A stretch of DNA of 64,000 nt, from positions 34,401 to 98,400 of the forward strand of contig NW_019774280.1 of NCBI RefSeq assembly GCF_001039355.2, read 5' to 3'. Of the stretch, positions 42,362-54,700 are shown piece by piece; the first letter of the stretch is position 1, and each line of letters opens with the position of its first letter. The stretch is from Lingula anatina. Taxonomy: Eukaryota; Brachiopoda; Lingulata; Lingulida; Lingulidae. The position numbers and the translations under genes were made by a program. Under the pieces are notes generated by a model. That model worked only from the letters and a program-made list of their open reading frames with translations, did no database searches and was not told the origin of the DNA.

Positions 42362-45140
42362 GTCATTGAAGGTCAAGGTCACCTTTTGTCAGAAGAGGTC
42401 AAAGCCTTCTTGTTCTTTATTTCGTTATTTATTTGTGTTTTTTGAGAGGGATGATGTGAAAAATAACCTTGATCTGATTGTACTGAAGAGGAGTATTTAG
42501 AAAAATGGGAGGAAACACAAGTTTTATGGTGATTGAAAAATATATTAAGACATCTATACGACGCCTATACTCTTCCTTATCAACTTAAATTATTGTTCTC
42601 CTCTGAAATGGTGAATTGAATTCAGCTTTAAATCTTTATACGTACTTCTTTTACTTATCACTCATTCCTTGTAGTTCTAATGAAGAATTCCATTCATGTA
42701 TAAGAATTTATTAATGTCTGGTATGCTCTAGGCACCTTGTGCTGGAAGTTTTACATTTAGAAGGTTAAAGTTCATAACTGGTCACCAGATAGCCAAATGA
42801 ATATATGCCAGTCATTTTAATCCATCCTGATAACAGAGAGGCAAATGATTAGACAGAGGAGAGCTGGAGTGGGGGTAGGTGTTCAATGATTAAAGCTTCC
42901 TCAACTTTCCTGCCATTAAAGCACTGGCTGATTAATACGTACATCTGTCTGGTGACTTGATTAACATCTAAACCAGTTTTGGTTCAACAGTGTGACAGAA
43001 GGTTGCCTATGCTTTTGTCTTCTTCTTACATGTAACCCCGATCTGCTGCTGCTGCCGTCTTGTCTATCTTAACATACTGAAATAGAAGCTTCAGGGAAAA
43101 GGAATTAAGATTTTAAAATAACAGAAATGGGAACTAGTTTTTAGAATGTGTAATTATTTCTTTTCATGAGCAATTCCACGACATTCTGAAACAGAATTGA
43201 GGGTAGTCATTTGGGAGATTTTTTTTTCATTTATTATAATTATTGATATGAACATTGGTGACAGGTGCTATTGTTGTGTTTTTGGTGGAATTTCATGTTT
43301 TATGGCAGTGTTGTTGGTCTATGTACAAGCCTTCTCTCACCCATTTTATTCTCCACACATCATTAACATCATTATCACAATACAGCACATTGATAGTTTT
43401 TCATCAGTAAAAATTTGAACATTTCAAGTCTCACTGGGAACTTTGTAACATTTAGGATGAAAATGAACCATTTGTATTTTCATGTAGAAGAATTGCGGAT
43501 ATTGTCAGTGTTTTGATTTTGTGGAGTTTGGGTCTATTTCACTGAAAAAAGAGTTGGAGGTATTCTGGAGGGAGCTGGCAAAGATACTCATTTCAGATAA
43601 TATATCACACCTGTAAAAGGTTTTAGGGGAAATTTGCCACACACTGTTACATTCTTGTTGTTTGTGGTGTTCAGAATTCACAGGTACATATTGGTATCTG
43701 GGGTATGACAAGCTAGAAAGCTCCATTTTCTATTTTAAGAACCCCTGTGAAAATTAGGTGATAGGACCACAAAGAAAAAAAATCTTTTCAAAAAGCACAG
43801 CATACTAAGAGGTATATTGGTGAATTTTACTACTATTTATATTAAAACCATTGTTGAGGTTGTAATAGAATACTTTTGATTTTCTATATCCAATTCAGTT
43901 CAAGGACTGGTATGAAATTTGATTCATTTTGTTAACATTTATAAGGTAGAGTGAATAGACATCCTTTTCTTGTCAAATTATATCCATAATATTAAGTACC
44001 TACAATTGGTTATGTCGGGGAAAATGTAATAAATTCTTAGATTTGGAAGATCGTAGAAACAGAAAAAAACTTTGTCATTGTCAGGGTGAAAACAAATGAA
44101 CTGATGTGCCATATAAAATGCTTCACAATTTTCAACAGGTCCTAGATTGATACCTGCAAATAAAAACTAGTTGTTTGGTTGATTTGTTATGAAATAACCT
44201 AGAAGCTGTATTTATTAGATTTGCACTTTCATCGTTACAGTTATTAGGAATATTGACTTATATTGTATAAGGTGTTACTGAAATCTCATCGTGTTATTTA
44301 TTATTTATTTGTTAAGCATTCTAGCTTAATTGTTTATGTGAGACAGAGGGAGGAATAAATTCTTGTAATATGAAGTCCAAGTATTATTCTTTTTAATGTT
44401 TTCAAGGTCAACTTGGGTCTTGTCGATGGCCCAGAATCTTTTCAAAGAAAATTTATTTAAAAATACTAAGAAAATAAAAGGAAACTGATCTACAATCAAA
44501 TTTGAATATGAAAACAATTATATGCATTTAGCATACAGTTAAAAGGCAAATAATGAATTATAATAAAATAATACTTATGCAGTTAAAACCCATAAACAAC
44601 AATAAACATTTTTTATCAAAATTTATAATATTGATCCTCTAAAAATTACACAAAAATTGTCAATCACAATGAACAAATGACAAAAAATCATTGGAACAAA
44701 CGTTCCCAACACAAAACAGCAGTTCAGTTCAAGTAAAATTAGGTAAATATCTTATTAATACAATTTCCTAACATATCACAGTGTGCCTAGATCTATGGAC
44801 GGGTTTTCATGAATGTCTTATATAGAGCACATACATGTTTTTCATGTATAAAAGTTATATTAGTGTAACAAATCTTACACAATATACAGTTTCCCTTCTG
44901 AGACACCTCAGCAGTAATATATCAATATAAAATGAATTCGAAAAGTTCCACTTTAAAATAGCAAGTAAATCTTTACTCCTAATCAAATTACCTCCACAAT
45001 TGCAATGTCATGCCGAGAGTTATATTATGCAGTTCTACTCCAAAGAAAGAACAAATACATTTTCAATGTCAAGGATGAATTAAATTTCATGCAACAGTTC
45101 AATGACCGCTTGTGTCAGTTTCTCTCTCAGAATGGACATA
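42362..45140. other. 3' UTR region, right copy
   Basis: Counterpart of 37214-39994, differing by scattered substitutions and short indels. Same convergent 3' UTR content. Confidence 0.7.
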
Positions 45141-46018
45141 TCACTCTCCAGCACTGGCCTGTTTCTCAGAGTCTGATTTATTCTCATCACTTTCCTTAGT
45201 GGCAGATTGCTGGCTAGGCCGACGTGACCTTTGACCTTCTGACCCCTGTGGTTGACCTTTGACAGACCCTGCCTGTGACCCTCCTCTGGGGGATTCCCCT
45301 TTCACTGAGCCAGCTTGAGATGCTGCTGGTGATTGGCCCTTCACTGAGCCAGCTTGCGAGGCTCTTGGTGATTGGCCCTTCACTGAGCCAGCTTGAGAGG
45401 CCCTTGGTGATTGGCCCTTCACTGAGCCAGCTTGAGATGCTTTTGGAGACTGCCCCTGAGCGCCCTCTGTGACACCCTCTTCTGCATCACGTGAGTGGCG
45501 ACTCAGTGGCCTTGACTCAGGGCCTGTGGCAATACCTCCCTCCACCGATTTCCTTGATTGCTCACTAGGTGGCCTATTCAGGGAACCTTTTTTCCTTGAG
45601 CCCACAGATTTTTGAGACTGCTTGCCCAATGAGTCATTGGAAGGGAACTTATTCTGTGGTAAATTTGTTTGTTGCTTTTGTCCTTGCTGTGAACCAGCCT
45701 GACTTCTTGGACTCTGCTCTGGCTCGTCAGACACCTCTGTCATTACCTGTTCCCTGTGCATCTGCAGGTCAGGCGGAAGTGGAGGGGCGCGGGGTGACAT
45801 GGGGCGGTACGACATCTGGGAGTGGTATGAACGTGCAGACAAGCGTGATCGTGCAGACATACGAGCATCCATCTGTGATTCTGCACCCTCAAAGAGGTCT
45901 GCCGTGTTGGCCTGTCGTGTGCTCAGTGCACGAGCTGCATCTGCATCACCCACATGGTAGGGCATGGCTTTGACTGCGGCATGTTTGCGAGGCTTGCGGT
46001 GGGCATCCTCTGGGACCC
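45141..46018 (-). CDS. Dynein-like last exon: Ser/Pro repeat tail
   Basis: 878 bases after a TTTCAG acceptor, ending at a stop at 45141. It begins VPEDAHRKPRKHAA, passes through SARSRLSARSYHSQMSYRPM and a proline stretch, then a Gln/Ser/Lys-rich disordered region and five tandem 13-residue repeats of the type GQSPRASQAGSVK. It ends ESDENKSDSEKQASAGE. Dynein heavy chains normally end shortly after the C-terminal domain, so this roughly 290-residue tail is an extension. Confidence 0.85.
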
Positions 46019-46203
46019 CTGAAATAACAACAGTATAGACATATATATTCATGCTACAATATGAGGAAGATAATTCAATAAATCTGGAAATATACCACTG
46101 ACTTACTTTCATCAATAAAGATTAACAGTATCTTATAATTATCATTACAACAATAACATGCCATGAAGTCCATGTGCAAGCCTGTGTTTATATATTTGTA
46201 AGG

Positions 46204-46244
<41 letters not shown>

Positions 46245-49200
46245 CTGGATCCAGTATAAGGGCCACGGTGGCTAGCTGCCATGTTTCCACAGGGTCTTTA
46301 CTGGCCAGGGGTAGGGTCAGCGCACACACCTGCCTGGCCTGGAGTTAGAACACGATACACTCTTAAAATTCTTATCATAGGATCATTGAACAAGACAAAC
46401 TCATAAACAATTCTATGTATATTTATCATATATTTCAAAGTATTAAATCATGGCTAAAAATTGTGAATTTTTTGTAGTAAAAGTTTTGGGCCAATGAATT
46501 GAAAACTACCTCTGAGTCATCACTTTACTCTCACTTTGACCTCGTTTTTCATAGTAAAGCTCTGCCCCCTGTCTGAATGATAACCCAGTTATATATGTGC
46601 AAAACCCCTAAAACCCCTTCCCCAGAAATACTACTAAAACCCCAGCCTTCTCAACCGTGTGATATCTCCCACCTACCCTGTTCATGAAGACTGGGACATC
46701 ATACAGACTGATCTGCTGTGTGATATCTCCCACCTACCCTGTTCATGAAGACTGGGACATCATACAGACTGATCTGCTGTGTGATATCTCCCACCTACCC
46801 TGTTCATGAAGACTGGGACATCATACAGACTGATCTGCTGTGTGATATCTCCCACCTACCCTGTTCATGAAGACTGGGACATCATACAGACTGATCTGCT
46901 GTGTGATATCTCCCACCTACCCTGTTCATGAAGACTGGGACATCATACAGACTGATCTGCTGTGTGATATCTCCCACCTACCCTGTTCATGAAGACTGGG
47001 ACATCATACAGACTGATCTGCTGTGTGATATCTCCCACCTACCCTGTTCATGAAGACTGGGACATCATACAGACTGATCTGCTGTGTGATATCTCCCACC
47101 TACCCTGTTCATGAAGACTGGGACATCATACAGACTGATCTGCTGTGTGATATCTCCCACCTACCCTGTTCATGAAGACTGGGACATCATACAGACTGAT
47201 CTGCTGTGTGATATCTCCCACCTACCCTGTTCATGAAGACTGGGACATCATACAGACTGATCTGCTGTGTGATATCTCCCACCTACCCTGTTCATGAAGA
47301 CTGGGACATCATACAGACTGATCTGCTGTGTGATATCTCCCACCTACCCTGTTCATGAAGACTGGGACATCATACAGACTGATCTGCTGTGTGATATCTC
47401 CCACCTACCCTGTTCATGAAGACTGGGACATCATACAGACTGATCTGCTGTGTGATATCTCCCACCTACCCTGTTCATGAAGACTGGGACATCATACAGA
47501 CTGATCTGCTGTGTGATATCTCCCACCTACCCTGTTCATGAAGACTGGGACATCATACAGACTGATCTGCTGTGTGATATCTCCCACCTACCCTGTTCAT
47601 GAAGACTGGGACATCATACAGACTGATCTGCTGTGTGATATCTCCCACCTACCCTGTTCATGAAGACTGGGACATCATACAGACTGATCTGCTGTGTGAT
47701 ATCTCCCACCTACCCTGTTCATGAAGACTGGGACATCATACAGACTGATCTGCTGCTTCATCTCCTCCAGTTCTGATCTCATTACTGGCTTCACATACAT
47801 CAGTGGCATAGGATACAGGAAGGACCTGGGAGATGGGAGAAATATAGATATAATTTCAACAGATGACAGAATATATAGTAAAATGACATAAAGGCCAATG
47901 CAAATTTGATCTGGTTTATTGCTATGAACAGGAATACATACTGATATTATATACCATACCAAATCGTATTATTTTTTTATGTCATTATAGATAATATCAT
48001 TATCACATAACACTACATAACATCACATCTAATCATTGTAACATTTAATTTATCAACTTTTCTAATTATAATATTATTCTGCATTACATTACGTACATGA
48101 TCTCATTCTATCGCCTTATTTTTTGTCATACTGTTACTATTGCGTATTAAGAAGAATAAAAACTCTTACGTGGCAGGAGCAAGGCTGCCATTTTCCCCAT
48201 CCCAGCATGCACCTTGCATCAGTAGATCTCGTATGTAAAGTCCGCCCTCGTCTTGTACCTCCATCTGCTCTATAACGGCACCCTCCAGCACTTCACAACT
48301 CAGTGCGATCTGATTGGATGATAATCCAGATAATTATCACATTAAGTTCTACATAGCAACACTTACAGTTTTAAAAAATCTTACATAAAAAATCCCAGTT
48401 TCATGTTATCAAAACAAAGGCAGTTGAAGAAAGATATCTAAATTTGCTCAGAAAGAAGAACATTTCATGTTTGTTAAGACGGCAATAATATTCATGTTTT
48501 TGATATTGAAGATACAAATGTATCCAAGCAACACCTGTTGTGTTCCTCTGAACAGACACAGCCTACAACAAATTTTCACAACATTGTTAATCCAGAATGG
48601 AACTGTTTCACATTGACATTGAAATACCTACCTCATCCATGGTGGTTTCCATGACAACAGCTTTTTCCTGCCTCAAAGCAGTGAAGAGCGCCTGTGGTTT
48701 CACCAATCCTCCAAGCCATAGAACATTGAGGGATCCTCTGGCTATCCCCGAATTACTGACATTACCCTCTTTGTCATAAGTTGGCACCATGCCAGATTTG
48801 ACCCATGAGTTCAGCTGTGAGTAATGCTTCCTCAAGTCTGTTAATAATAATAATAATAATTATTATAAAATGAAGGAATAAATGAAATAAAAAAGCAACA
48901 TAATGCAATGCCTATTGCCTTTTAATGGCAAGATCCTGAACACCTTTTATAAGAGCACACATCAATCTTGCACACAAAGGAGAGTTGAGTCATAAAATAT
49001 AGTGACCAATAGACCAATGATATTTTTTGCTCCCAAGAAGTCTCAACCCTGCAAAACATGATAATAATAATAATAACGGTTTTACCTGTGAGCCAGGAGT
49101 CTAAAGTATGAGTACAAGGCTGCTTGTTGGGGTGGACCCAAGTCACTGGCACATACTCCTCCTGCAGGCAGAAGACAGCCTCTTTGAGTGGGTTAGGCAG

Positions 49201-49990
49201 GGACTCGGTACCTCCCACCAGAGAGTTCCTGATGTCATAGATATTCTGCCTGATGTAACACAGTAAGGAGTTCAGCCACTGGCATTCCTGAAACAGAGAG
49301 AAAAACTCATCATGATTAAAATTGCCAGTAAAAATACAAGACAGTGTTGGCATAGTACCATAAAGTGGGATAGAAAAGTATTTTTGTGGAAAATAGGATG
49401 AAATAGGATTATATAGGGAAACGGAAGATAGAAAGCTCCCCCAATCCAAGACCTCCTAGCATATATTGTGTCTGACACACTCACTCTTCAACAGTGAATA
49501 CAACATTAATTTTTTATTTTCTTTTAATCATGCTTTTTGTTTTCCACACTAAGCTGCATTTATTTTAAATCTCAATCACTGTCTGTCACCAAGCCATATA
49601 CTGTACCTGCAACAGGACGTGTCCAATGGACTCCGGCATGAGAGTACTAGATGCACTGGCCAGGCTTACCACACTGGGCCAGTGATACGGGAAGCTATAC
49701 TCCTCATCCGTCTCCTGCTGGGGCGCATCACCAAGCATCAGTAATGGAGGCAAGGATTCCGTGCACTTGTCAATAGCGTTGCGTAGCTTCATTGTGTCAA
49801 CTGTTTTAGCTGGGGTGACATCGGAGCTGATGTCCATGTTTTGTGTCTCGTACAGCTTGTCCAGGTGATCAAGGAATTCGATACCGCTAAAAAATAGGAA
49901 GTGATGATAACTTTGTAGTTGTCCACTTCTTACGAAAAAACACTGCCCAACAACATTTAATACCAGGAAAAAGTCTCCTGATTTATAAAA

Positions 49991-50033
<43 letters not shown>

Positions 50034-51691
50034 GTTTTAGACTTACCTGGATTCATTGTATTCTTTCTCCACACTGGTATGCAGGGAGAGTGCCTGGAGG
50101 GAGTTGCTGTCTTCTTTCATCTGCTCCACAATCCACGTACCATAGTCTGTGGGTTCTGCAATCAATAATTTACATGCATAAGAAACTATATTGATGTGAG
50201 GTGTAAGGCTGACTTCTGTGCCTATATCTTATATGAAAAAGAATATGAAATGAGCAATTTAAAACTGTTTTTCTTTACTGGAATGGCAAAATGGTACTGG
50301 AATGTCAAAATAAATAAATAAATACATAAATAAATAAATAAAGACTTCTCAATAGACACTATCTCATTTTTAATAATCAACAATTGTATCTCTTACAATA
50401 CATCAAGAAAACTGTTCCACATATCTAAGAAAAGTCATGTGACAAGCACAATAATTTGAACGCTAATCAATATAAAGTGGTAGTTGTCATGACCACAGTC
50501 GCCATGACCACAGTTGTCATGACAACAGTCCCCACCTGTGCCAGCAGAAGGCATTGGTATCTGTACGTCTCCCAGGGTGATGGCACCAGCTTGGAGCCCC
50601 TTCATCACAGCAGCCACCAGGGCGGCGCTATAGTCCTGGTCCCAGGCATTGACTAGAATATTTCCATACACCATCTGGGGAAGAAAAATAGCAGATTAAA
50701 TCTCATAAGGAAACTGCAGAGCCTCCTCAAAACACAGACTTCATCCAAGAAAAAGAGCAAAAAAATTTTTTTTACATATTAGGATATCCAGATGGAGTCA
50801 AAATATTACTTGCTTTTCTCCCACCTTCTTCTCCAACCTGACTTAAGTTTTTATTTATTTATTTATTTATTGTGAAACTTAGGCATGACTAGCCTAATAA
50901 CTGCTAAGACAGTCTCCTGACTCACCTTAGATATAATTGGCCCCAGCTCCTCCACAGATGGTTCCTTCGTCCTGCTCACCGCCCCGTCCACCATATCAAT
51001 CACCTGCACCATGTGAGTCCTGCTGAGCGTACTCCACTGACTCAGACCCTGGCTGCCAAATGTCTGCCTGGCCAGGAGAGCCCCCTGGATCACCCCTACC
51101 CCATAGATGAGTAGTTTGAGGGGCTGGCTGAAGGTTTTCACCCTCTCCCAGTGGCTCAGAGGGGTGGTGTTCAGGGCGTAGGCTATGGCTGGGGAAGAGA
51201 AAGGTTTCTGGTTAATAAGAAGTTACTTGTGATTCCTAGGGAAGTCATATTGATAACAGCTATTGATAGATTGAAATAAATTTATAAAGTAATTCTTCTC
51301 CAATCTTTATGGTTGGTCACAGATATTTTCATTTTCCTATCCTGCACTTTCAAATCATTTCAATACACTATAACCACAAAACACAAAGAAATTACACTAT
51401 CACCAGGAAAAAAACCAGCTCTTGTTAACTCCATTATCATTACTTATCACCATCAATCCATCATCCTAATATCTGAGAGCTCACTGTAGTACACACCTGA
51501 AGGCAGAACAGACTTCAGAGAACCAAAGTTAAAAGTGAGGTCAATGGTCTCCTCCTCCCTAGGTGTCTCCACCAGCTGGGGTCCTACAAACTGCCAGGAC
51601 AGGGTGTGGAGACACTGGATCAGCTGTGGAGGGACACGACTGGATGGTTCTGAGGTGATCCACACTAGGGTGTTCTTCTCTTCTGTGGCTG

Positions 51692-51742
<51 letters not shown>

Positions 51743-54700
51743 CACTGATGAAAGGTTTTAACTTAATTTTTTTCTTAGGTTATTAATTATATAATAATAA
51801 TTTAATGATAATTGTCATTGATTGAACTCTTGAAGTTAACATCTCCCTTTTTTTTTCTTTTTAGCTCAATAAGTCAAAGTGATGTAAATGCAGGACAAGA
51901 AATAAATTGGTCTTCTTTATTCTCCTACACAGCTGATGTTTTAACTTCATGATGAGGGAATAGATAAAAATGCTATAAGCTCATTTTAAATTAACTAGAA
52001 ATAACTAAGGTTCTTTATTTCAGGGGAATTTCAGAATTTTCTAAACATTCACTATCGAATTATACAATTATTCATTTATATATTTATTTATTGATTGGCT
52101 GAGTTATGTGTCACAGGAGACCAATCAGCCCAGACAACCATATCTGTCCTTGAATCCATCTCTACCGCCTCACCTATCATTTTAGCCAGTCTGGCCAGGT
52201 GGTTCTTCAGTGGTTTGTAGAAGCTCTGAGGTGAGAGGTGTAAGTTCTCTATCAGTATCCAGCAGTCTTTCTTCTGACCCTCCTCTAGAGCTTTCTCAAC
52301 CTGGTGTTCACAACCCTCTCCCATTACCACGTGTTCCACATCTATTCCACCCACCTGAGGACAGAGGGTGAGGTGTTCTTATATTAGAAAATAAATACTA
52401 ATACAATCATATAGGATAAGGCGTTCTCTATACGAAAATAACTAGACCATAAGTTACAACAATCATGTAAGATAATGTGTTTTTCATCCAAGAAAAAAAT
52501 TAGTAGAATAATGATATAAGACAATGTGTTTTCATATAAAAAACAATAGTACAGTATTGAGATAAGGTTAATGTAGCCCAGTGAAACAAGTCTCCAATAT
52601 GGCTGCGGACTTCCTTTCTTGCGATCTTCCTTCACATGAGAGAAGCAAGGCGTAGTTAGTGCATAACTTGTATAAACATTTTCTTGTGATATATTATAAA
52701 TCTGCCAATGGTTGGAAAAAATCTCATCCCTGCTTACCTTGGCCATGTTTAATAATGTTTCTCTGGGGTGTTCAATCATATTCAGGCTAGAGGTGGGGTG
52801 CTGGTCTGAGCATGCTGGAGTTGGCGGTAGTAAAACCAGCAGCCCATATTCATTACCCTTCATCAGTCTCTGGATATCGCTGAGCTTTGGTTCCCTGCCT
52901 GCAGTGAGGTGGGGGGCAAGGTATTTGTTAACATAGGTTGCCATGGCAGCAGGGGTGCGGTCAGGTCGCATCATGCGTACTAGCAGCATGCGATGGAAGT
53001 CAGTAAGGGGTATGTCTGGGTCTTCTGGAATCCCGTCATCTTCCTCCTCGGTATTTTTCTGAGGTTGGTTTTCTGATTGAAAAACAAAGTTTTGATAATA
53101 ACTTATATTCTTTGAATAGTTTTGGCAACCTTGTAACATTTTCATAAAAATGGTTCTCCAGTAAGACTAAAATCTATGCAGAGGATTGAAATAGTGTGGA
53201 GTTTTGTGGAGAAAGATATTAATTACTACATGTACCTCCATAAATCAATGTATAACAAGTCTAAAAACCACACGCAAACTAAAGCAGCATTTAACCATCT
53301 ATATCAATTCTTGTCTGCTTTTCTGCGCAGTTTTCTGAGATATTTATTTCCAAACTCACATATAAAAAAAAAAAAATCAATTCACTGTTCAAACATCACT
53401 CAATGCAAATTTTCATCATAACCTAGCACATATTCACACCCACCTGCTTCCCCTTCATTCTTATCATTGGGCATGGCGGCTGTCTCGGGCTCAGGGAGGT
53501 TATACCAGGCCTTCCACGCCTCTGAGAACTCAGCAATGTGGCAACATATGGCGTCCAGGGGCCCAGGGAGTACTGACATGGCCAGGATGTCATCCCATCT
53601 GTCCTTGGCTATCCAATCAGGATCTGATGCCTGGGACTCAAAGTCTGTCAAGGTCAAGGTCATGCCAATTCCTGGGTTACCTAGTTTGTAACGGAAATAA
53701 ATAGCGTTACTAAAGACAGAAAGATAAATTTGGCCTTAAATTCTGGTCTTACATTATGAAACTTATGACTTAACACAATATTTACATGTTTATAAGTCTC
53801 ACTCTTTGGTAAAATAGGTTAGAAGTGTCTCACAAGACTGAATTAAATTAAGTTCATATATATCCTGATCTTTGTTGCAGTAAGTTAACAAATTGTAAAA
53901 CACCAAATCTTGTACATGAATTCTTTTAAATTTTCATCATGTCCTACATAGGACAGTGATCCAAATATGTTACCTTGTAGAAGCAGAGAGAGTTCTTCAT
54001 CAGAGAAGTCTGCCCCTCCCTCTACCTGGATGTTCAGTGTTACCATGGTGGCAAACAGCAACGCATGCTCATCATACAGACTCCTAGGATTAGATATGGA
54101 ATATATTGAATAGGGTGTAGAACTTTAAATATTCAAAAAGAAAAAAAATATCTTGTCTTATTCGACTTTTTGAAAAATACTTAAATCAAAAGTGTGTAAG
54201 AGGTGTTGAACTCTTTGGTATTCACAATGCATACAACAACTTTTTTTTTATTTAACATTAAGTTTAGTTTAGCTAGAATGTCAGAAATCAGAAGTCAAAT
54301 TATACGGCAAAAAAAAAAAAAAAAAAAAAAAAGATATGTTAAACTGAATTCACTGAGAATAATTGAATCTTTCAAAATCTAAATATTGAATTTTCTATCG
54401 AAATCATGAAAACACAATTCTTTGACAATAAATAAATATTTCAATAAATTAACCAATCAATTTCAAAATTAAAAAAACAAAACAAAAAAACTCACTGTTT
54501 AATGTGCTGGTACAGTGTGGTGGTGACGGCATCCACCAGTGTTTTCACCTGATCTTCTGCCATACTGGAATAGTCCACTCCCTCTGAGGGGAGGTCAGGT
54601 ATGTCAGGGAGCTCCCAGGCTGGCAGCTTCTCTGGGTCATCATTGATGTCAGTCTCTCCTTGAAATGTTTAATATTTCAATAATAAAATACAACTGGCTT

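Larger units (their letters stand above)
41650..46699. repeat. 5.1 kb direct duplicate, right copy
   Basis: Begins mid-intron (corresponding to 36503) and runs to the start of the 61-base array. Offset to the left copy is 5146 bases across the dynein last exon. Confidence 0.95.
47826..52173 (-). other. Introns of the dynein-like gene, 47826-52173
   Basis: Introns of about 140-485 bases. They contain an (AAT)n tract at 48840-48860, an (AAAT)n tract at 49987-50032 and an (AAT)n tract at 51690-51740, the last adjoining the acceptor of exon 51497-51688. Polyasparagine and polyisoleucine frames there are artefacts. Confidence 0.8.

Noticed and set aside
36503-46699. Genuine recent tandem gene duplication creating two NAB or two dynein genes
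   Set aside because: Only terminal exons are duplicated and the junction is an N inside a collapsed repeat, so an assembly join of haplotypes is the simpler reading; left open as a finding.
46655-47759. Regular array that could be mistaken for a CRISPR
   Set aside because: The 61-base units are identical throughout, with no unique spacers, and the genome is animal. It is a minisatellite.
49890-50046. Leu/Phe/Tyr-rich start of the - frame beginning near 50074
   Set aside because: Intron read-through including an (AAAT)n tract; the real exon starts at 49886 after an AG acceptor.
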